Positions 6,283-9,421 of a stretch of 9,421 nt of DNA are shown piece by piece (positions within the stretch are counted from its first letter, which is position 1; every line of letters starts with the position of its first letter). The DNA lies in the NCBI GenBank assembly GCA_031276585.1, contig JAISMT010000041.1, forward strand, positions 1 through 9,421, in the 5' to 3' direction. This DNA is from Bifidobacteriaceae bacterium. Its GTDB lineage: Bacteria > Actinomycetota > Actinomycetes > Actinomycetales > WQXJ01. A model generated the notes under the pieces. It searched no databases, had not been told where the DNA came from, and saw nothing but the letters and a program-made list of their open reading frames with translations. A program made the position numbers and the translations under genes.

Positions 6283-7251
6283 ATGCCAGGAAACAGGAAT
6301 CGGCGCGGTGCGGTACGCAAACCGGGCTCTAAGAAAGGGCCGTTAGTAGGTTCGGGGGGTAAAGGGCGGCGCGCTCTAGAGGGAAAGGGCCCCACCCCTA
6401 AAGCGGAGGACCGCCCCTACCACCCAGCGGCTAAACGGAAGGCGGCCGCTCAGCGGCGGGAACAGAGCCGTCCGTCGCATCCCCGCAAAACGGATCAGTC
6501 CGCCGCCACTTATGTGGTAGGGCGTAACCCGGTCCTGGAGGCTCTACGGGCCCAGGTTCCAGCTCAGCGCCTGGAGGTAGCTTTTGGGGTGGATACGGAC
6601 TCGCGGATCCGGGAAGCCATGGACTTGGCGGGAGTAGCGGGGGTACTTGTTACACAAGTGGCCCGCAGCGAGCTGGATCAACGTACCGCTGGAGCCCACC
6701 ATCAAGGGATTGGCCTGCGGGTGGCACCCTACCAATACGCCACCGCTCAAGAGCTGTTGCGGCGCGCCAACGATTTACCGGGAGTCCCCCTAATTGTGGC
6801 TTTGGATGGGGTGACTGATCCGCACAACTTGGGGGCGGTGTTGCGTTCGGCGGCAGCTTTTGGTGCGCACGGGGTTTTGATTCCAGAACGCCGCTCGGCC
6901 GCGATGGGGGCCACCGCTTGGAAAGTTTCAGCGGGTGCCGCCGCGCGGCTGCCGGTAGCTCGGGTACCAAATTTGGTGCGCGCTTTGGAGATGTACAAGG
7001 CGGAAGGTTGGTTTGTGATTGGTCTAGATGCCGCCGGTACCGCCGATGCCGCCGCCCTAGATTTGGCCACGGGTCCGGCTGTCGTAGTGGTGGGTTCAGA
7101 AGGCCAGGGTTTGGCGCGTTTAACCGCCAAAGTGTGTGACCTGACTGCATCTATACCGATGGATGGCTCTACTGAATCGTTGAACGCGGCGGTGGCGGCC
7201 GGCATCGTGCTTTATGAGGTGTCTAAACAACGCCGCCAAAGGCTGGCCTGA
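6283..7251 (+). CDS. rlmB: 23S rRNA (guanosine-2'-O-)-methyltransferase, TrmH/SpoU family
   Basis: SPOUT-fold enzyme that 2'-O-methylates a guanosine of 23S rRNA using S-adenosylmethionine; RlmB modifies G2251 (E. coli numbering). From ATG 6283 it is 322 residues. A strongly basic, disordered extension of about 75 residues (PGNRNRRGAVRKPGSKKGP onward) is typical of actinobacterial members and may contact rRNA. An L30e-like substrate-binding domain starts at YVVGRNPVLEAL. The catalytic knot shows LDGVTDPHNLGAVLRSA (motif 1 with the conserved Asn and Arg), VVVGSEGQGL (motif 2) and IPMDGSTESLNAAVAAGI (motif 3). The in-frame TTG at 6274 would add three residues, but ATG is preferred from homologous N-termini and the -10 position. 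The exact target base cannot be told from sequence. The gene converges on DUF4032 with a 12-bp gap. Confidence 0.93.
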   Translation: MPGNRNRRGAVRKPGSKKGPLVGSGGKGRRALEGKGPTPKAEDRPYHPAAKRKAAAQRREQSRPSHPRKTDQSAATYVVGRNPVLEALRAQVPAQRLEVAFGVDTDSRIREAMDLAGVAGVLVTQVARSELDQRTAGAHHQGIGLRVAPYQYATAQELLRRANDLPGVPLIVALDGVTDPHNLGAVLRSAAAFGAHGVLIPERRSAAMGATAWKVSAGAAARLPVARVPNLVRALEMYKAEGWFVIGLDAAGTADAAALDLATGPAVVVVGSEGQGLARLTAKVCDLTASIPMDGSTESLNAAVAAGIVLYEVSKQRRQRLA

Positions 7252-7263
7252 GGCGGTATTAAA

Positions 7264-8520
7264 TCAGCCCATCGGTACGTCATCTTGCGCGGGTAGCTGG
7301 AGGGTCTCGGCTAGGATCATCTCGGACTCGTCGCGGCGGTGGGTCAGTACGTTCTCGATATAACTGCCTACGGCTTCATCTAACGGCACGTAGCGGGATT
7401 CGCGTTGGGAAATAAACCAGCGGTGCTCCAAAATTTCGTGGTAAATCTGGGGCAGTTCTAGTTTGCCGCGTAACTCACGTGGCACCCGCCGTACAGCGGG
7501 TTCAAATACGTGGATCAGCCAATCGTGGGCCACAAAACTTTCATCCACGTCTTCTTGCTGGGAATGCATCCGGTAGGTGTCTAGGTCATTGAGTAGACGG
7601 CGGGCTTGGTTTTCCTGCACATCCAGGCCGGTAAGGCGGAACAGACGCCGCGAGTGGTGCCCAGCATCCACCACTTGGGGGCGGATGTGTAGAGCGGTGC
7701 CGTCGGGGCTGGAAGACATGGACATCTCAGCTACGTCGAACCCGAGGTCGTTGAGGCGGTTGATGCGGTCTTGGAGCCGCCACCGGGCATCGACCGAGAT
7801 GGTTTCTTCTTCGGTCAGAGCCCGCCACAGTTGTTCGTAGCGTTCCACCAAAAAATCGCCGATGGCGACCGGGTCCAGCTCGTCTTCCAGCATGGAGCCA
7901 GCTTCTAGGTCCATCAACTCGCCAATCACATTGACGCGGGCTAATTCCACATCGTATTCCCGTTGGCCGTCAGTTAGCTCTTCATGTAGGGCGCCGGTCT
8001 CGGCGTCTACCAGGTAAGCGGAGAACTCTTTGGCGTCCCGTCTGAACAGCGTGTTGGAGAGCGAAACGTCACCCCAATAAAAACCCAGTAGGTGCATGCG
8101 AACTATCAACAACGCCAGAGCGTCCAATAGGCGCGTGGCCATATCGGGGCGTAACCGGTAGGAAAATAAGGCGCGGTACGGCAAGGAGAATTGCAGATGT
8201 TGGGTCAAAAGAGCTGAATCCAGGGGTTCGCCTTCCGCAGTGCGTCGCCCCGCTACCACTGCCACGGGAGCTACAGAAGGTGCATCCAGGTGGGTGAGTT
8301 CTTTCAATAATGAGTATTCGCGGTCAGCGGCGTAGGAAGCAATTTCTTTGATGGCTAGTACCCGCCCGGAGAGTTTTACAAACCGAACCACGTGGCGGGA
8401 TAACCCGCGGGGTAGTGCCAGGATCACATCTTGGGGCCACTGTTCCAGCGGTAGTTCCCAAGGCAGGTCAAACAACGCTGGGTCGGGGCTTACCGCAGAG
8501 ATCTTCAGGGCCGGTGACAT
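7264..8520 (-). CDS. DUF4032 protein with kinase-like fold features
   Basis: A 418-residue cytosolic protein of the DUF4032 family, widespread in actinobacteria and of unknown function. Its N-terminal half shows kinase-like landmarks: VLAIKEI with Lys58 (ATP-binding lysine), a possible partner Glu in REYSLLKEL (68-75), HLLGFYWGDVSLSNTLF (143-159) in the position of the catalytic loop (Asp151, Asn156), and YLVDAETG (169-176) with Asp172 where DFG would be. This resembles Kdo/WaaP-type small-molecule kinases. The C-terminal half (about 220-400) is the family-specific part, with EILEHRWFISQRESRYV near the end. No membrane segment or signal peptide is seen. It lies downstream of an msiK/ugpC-type ATPase on the same strand, but a strong hairpin separates them. 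No clear ribosome-binding site precedes ATG 8520. Family call is firm; kinase activity is inference. Confidence 0.88.
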   Translation of the reverse strand: MSPALKISAVSPDPALFDLPWELPLEQWPQDVILALPRGLSRHVVRFVKLSGRVLAIKEIASYAADREYSLLKELTHLDAPSVAPVAVVAGRRTAEGEPLDSALLTQHLQFSLPYRALFSYRLRPDMATRLLDALALLIVRMHLLGFYWGDVSLSNTLFRRDAKEFSAYLVDAETGALHEELTDGQREYDVELARVNVIGELMDLEAGSMLEDELDPVAIGDFLVERYEQLWRALTEEETISVDARWRLQDRINRLNDLGFDVAEMSMSSSPDGTALHIRPQVVDAGHHSRRLFRLTGLDVQENQARRLLNDLDTYRMHSQQEDVDESFVAHDWLIHVFEPAVRRVPRELRGKLELPQIYHEILEHRWFISQRESRYVPLDEAVGSYIENVLTHRRDESEMILAETLQLPAQDDVPMG

Positions 8521-8557
8521 GTGAAATCAGGTTCCGTTCATTCTGGGTAGACAAGAG

Positions 8558-8585
8558 CGCCGCCCGGGATTCATCCCGGGCGGCG
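8558..8585 (-). terminator. Strong 12-bp hairpin after the ABC ATPase gene
   Basis: Bases 8558-8569 pair perfectly with 8574-8585 around a four-base loop (TTCA on the plus strand). The stem is almost entirely G/C. It lies 24 bases past the stop of the ATPase gene in the direction of transcription. The trailing sequence on the minus strand (GCTCTTGTCT) is only modestly T-rich, as is common in actinobacterial terminators. It probably ends the transporter transcript and leaves DUF4032 to its own promoter in the 37 bases before its start. Confidence 0.75.
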
Positions 8586-8609
8586 GCGTTGCAGAATATC
8601 AGCTTCGGA

Positions 8610-9421
8610 TCAAGCGGGCAGGCGTTCTCCGGTAGCAGCGGAGAAATTGTGTTGTTCTCCCTTGCGTACCGTGAAGTAAACCACTTCGCCTTTGCGGGGC
8701 ACGGCGCGGGGGTCCACCCGAGCTATCAAGGAACCACCCTGCAGAGTGGCGGTAGCTGGGTCGGAGCCCTTGAGTGAGCCATAAGCGTAGGCGTCGGAGC
8801 CCAGTTCTTCCACAATGTCGATTTCTACTGGGATGGCGCCGGGTTGGTCTTTGGTGGCGGGTTCCAGGTTTTCGGGCCTGAAGCCCACGGTGATCTTGCC
8901 TTCGTCTTCTGGGGTGACGGCTGCCAAAGCCTCACGGCTCAACGGCACCAGCGCATCGCCTATGGCTACCGATTCGCCTTTGATTGGGAAAGTGCCAATG
9001 TTCATGGCTGGTGAGCCAATGAAGGTAGCGACAAAAGCGTTGGCTGGCTTGTCGTAAAGCACCAGGGGAGAGCCAACTTGTTGCAGCAACCCATCTTTGA
9101 GTACCGCGATGCGGTCACCCATGGTTAGAGCCTCGGTTTGGTCGTGAGTCACGTAAACAGTGGTGACCCCGAGGCGTCGCTGCAGTGAAGCTATCTGGGT
9201 GCGGGTGGAGACACGGAGCTTTGCGTCTAGGTTGGACAGCGGCTCATCCATCAAGAACACTCGCGGTTGGCGCACAATGGCCCGGCCCATGGCTACCCGC
9301 TGGCGTTGGCCACCAGAAAGGGCTTTGGGTTTGCGGGCTAGATACTCTTCCAGGTCCAAGATCTTGGCGGCCTCTTCTACCCGCTTGCGGATCTCGTCTT
9401 TGGGCATACCAGCGATCTTCA
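8610..9421 (-). CDS. Sugar ABC importer ATP-binding subunit (MsiK/UgpC type), 5' end outside window
   Basis: Nucleotide-binding subunit of a carbohydrate ABC importer. The frame is open to the right edge and about 270 residues are visible; the family has about 365-375, so the N-terminal hundred or so residues with Walker A and the Q-loop are outside. The ATG at 9405-9407 is internal: the preceding codons continue the family pattern (KIAGMPKDEIRKRVEEAAK). Visible are the ABC signature LSGGQRQR (about 9320-9297), Walker B VFLMDEP (9260-9240), the D-loop SNLDA, and the H-loop histidine in VTHDQTEA (near 9146). The C-terminal regulatory TOBE/OB region follows, with PANAFVATFIGSPAMN, GFRPENL and a final VYFTVRKGEQHNFSA. 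Such ATPases can serve several sugar importers in streptomycetes (MsiK), and the absence of permease genes downstream fits a shared role. The exact substrate cannot be assigned. Confidence 0.92.
   Translation of the reverse strand, partial: KIAGMPKDEIRKRVEEAAKILDLEEYLARKPKALSGGQRQRVAMGRAIVRQPRVFLMDEPLSNLDAKLRVSTRTQIASLQRRLGVTTVYVTHDQTEALTMGDRIAVLKDGLLQQVGSPLVLYDKPANAFVATFIGSPAMNIGTFPIKGESVAIGDALVPLSREALAAVTPEDEGKITVGFRPENLEPATKDQPGAIPVEIDIVEELGSDAYAYGSLKGSDPATATLQGGSLIARVDPRAVPRKGEVVYFTVRKGEQHNFSAATGERLPA

Noticed and set aside
6650..7205. Long minus-strand open frames (about 150-165 codons) inside rlmB
   Set aside because: Antisense shadows of GC-rich rlmB codons; products are Pro/Ala/Arg-rich low-complexity with no motif, whereas rlmB motifs are complete.
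7231..7257. Imperfect hairpin (CCGCC / GGCGG) at the rlmB-DUF4032 convergent junction as a bidirectional terminator
   Set aside because: Only short 5-bp and 3-bp stems with internal loops and no T-tract on either strand; not strong enough to annotate.
8415..8777. Plus-strand open frame of about 120 codons across the DUF4032/ATPase junction
   Set aside because: It is antisense to two confidently identified genes and runs through the terminator hairpin; its sequence has no recognisable domain.
9405..9407. ATG at 9405-9407 as the real start of the ABC ATPase
   Set aside because: The frame continues upstream with family-typical residues, and a start here would lack Walker A; it is an internal methionine cut off by the window edge.
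1..9421. CRISPR arrays, tRNA or rRNA genes, insertion sequences, phage or defence genes
   Set aside because: No regularly spaced repeats, no tRNA-like cloverleaf segment in the gaps, no transposase or integrase motifs, and nearly all sequence is taken by housekeeping genes.

Overview
The window is a housekeeping stretch of an actinobacterial chromosome. The evidence is a full-length CarD very close to the mycobacterial and streptomycete proteins, a single-domain Lsr2, a DUF4032 protein, an MsiK/UgpC-type sugar-importer ATPase, and a gene order close to actinobacterial blocks. GC is moderate (high 50s by eye) and TTG, TTA and CTA leucine codons are frequent. Together with CarD and RlmB details this suggests a moderate-GC actinomycete, possibly Actinomycetaceae (Mobiluncus or Varibaculum-like). 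That placement is inference, not a proven identification.

Layout, plus strand: the 3' part of panC (1-753) overlaps lysS (750-2228) by 4 bp. A 137-bp gap follows with small inverted repeats, a possible 24-codon leader ORF and a possible -10 element. Then come lsr2 (2366-2683) and gpmA (2699-3439), 15 bp apart. The gap before carD holds a hairpin after gpmA, a long interrupted stem-loop and an extended -10 element. carD (3548-4054) is followed by ispF (TTG start at 4073), a small acidic ORF with different codon choice (4566/4590-4769), cysS (4810-6237) and rlmB (start best placed at 6283, end 7251).

Layout, minus strand: a DUF4032 kinase-fold-like gene (8520-7264) converges on rlmB with only 12 bp between stops. 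Upstream of it, behind a perfect 12-bp hairpin (8558-8585), is the 3' part of an msiK/ugpC-type ATPase gene that runs off the right edge.

The plus-strand genes cover cofactor synthesis (pantothenate), translation (LysRS, CysRS, 23S rRNA methylation), nucleoid structure and xenogeneic silencing (Lsr2), glycolysis (GpmA), RNA polymerase control (CarD) and isoprenoid synthesis (IspF). They look like two conserved actinobacterial blocks joined together: panC...lysS-lsr2 and carD...ispF-cysS-rlmB. Several usual members (panD, coaX, clpC, ispD) are missing from their expected places.

I found no convincing undescribed defence or mobile system. The observations most worth a second look are the structured carD leader, the natural Glu at CarD position 47, the absent ispD, the foreign-looking small ORF with a triple AACGC/GCGTT element at its start, and apparent leaderless promoters for cysS and rlmB. 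All RNA-structure and promoter statements come from reading by eye, without folding software or alignments.
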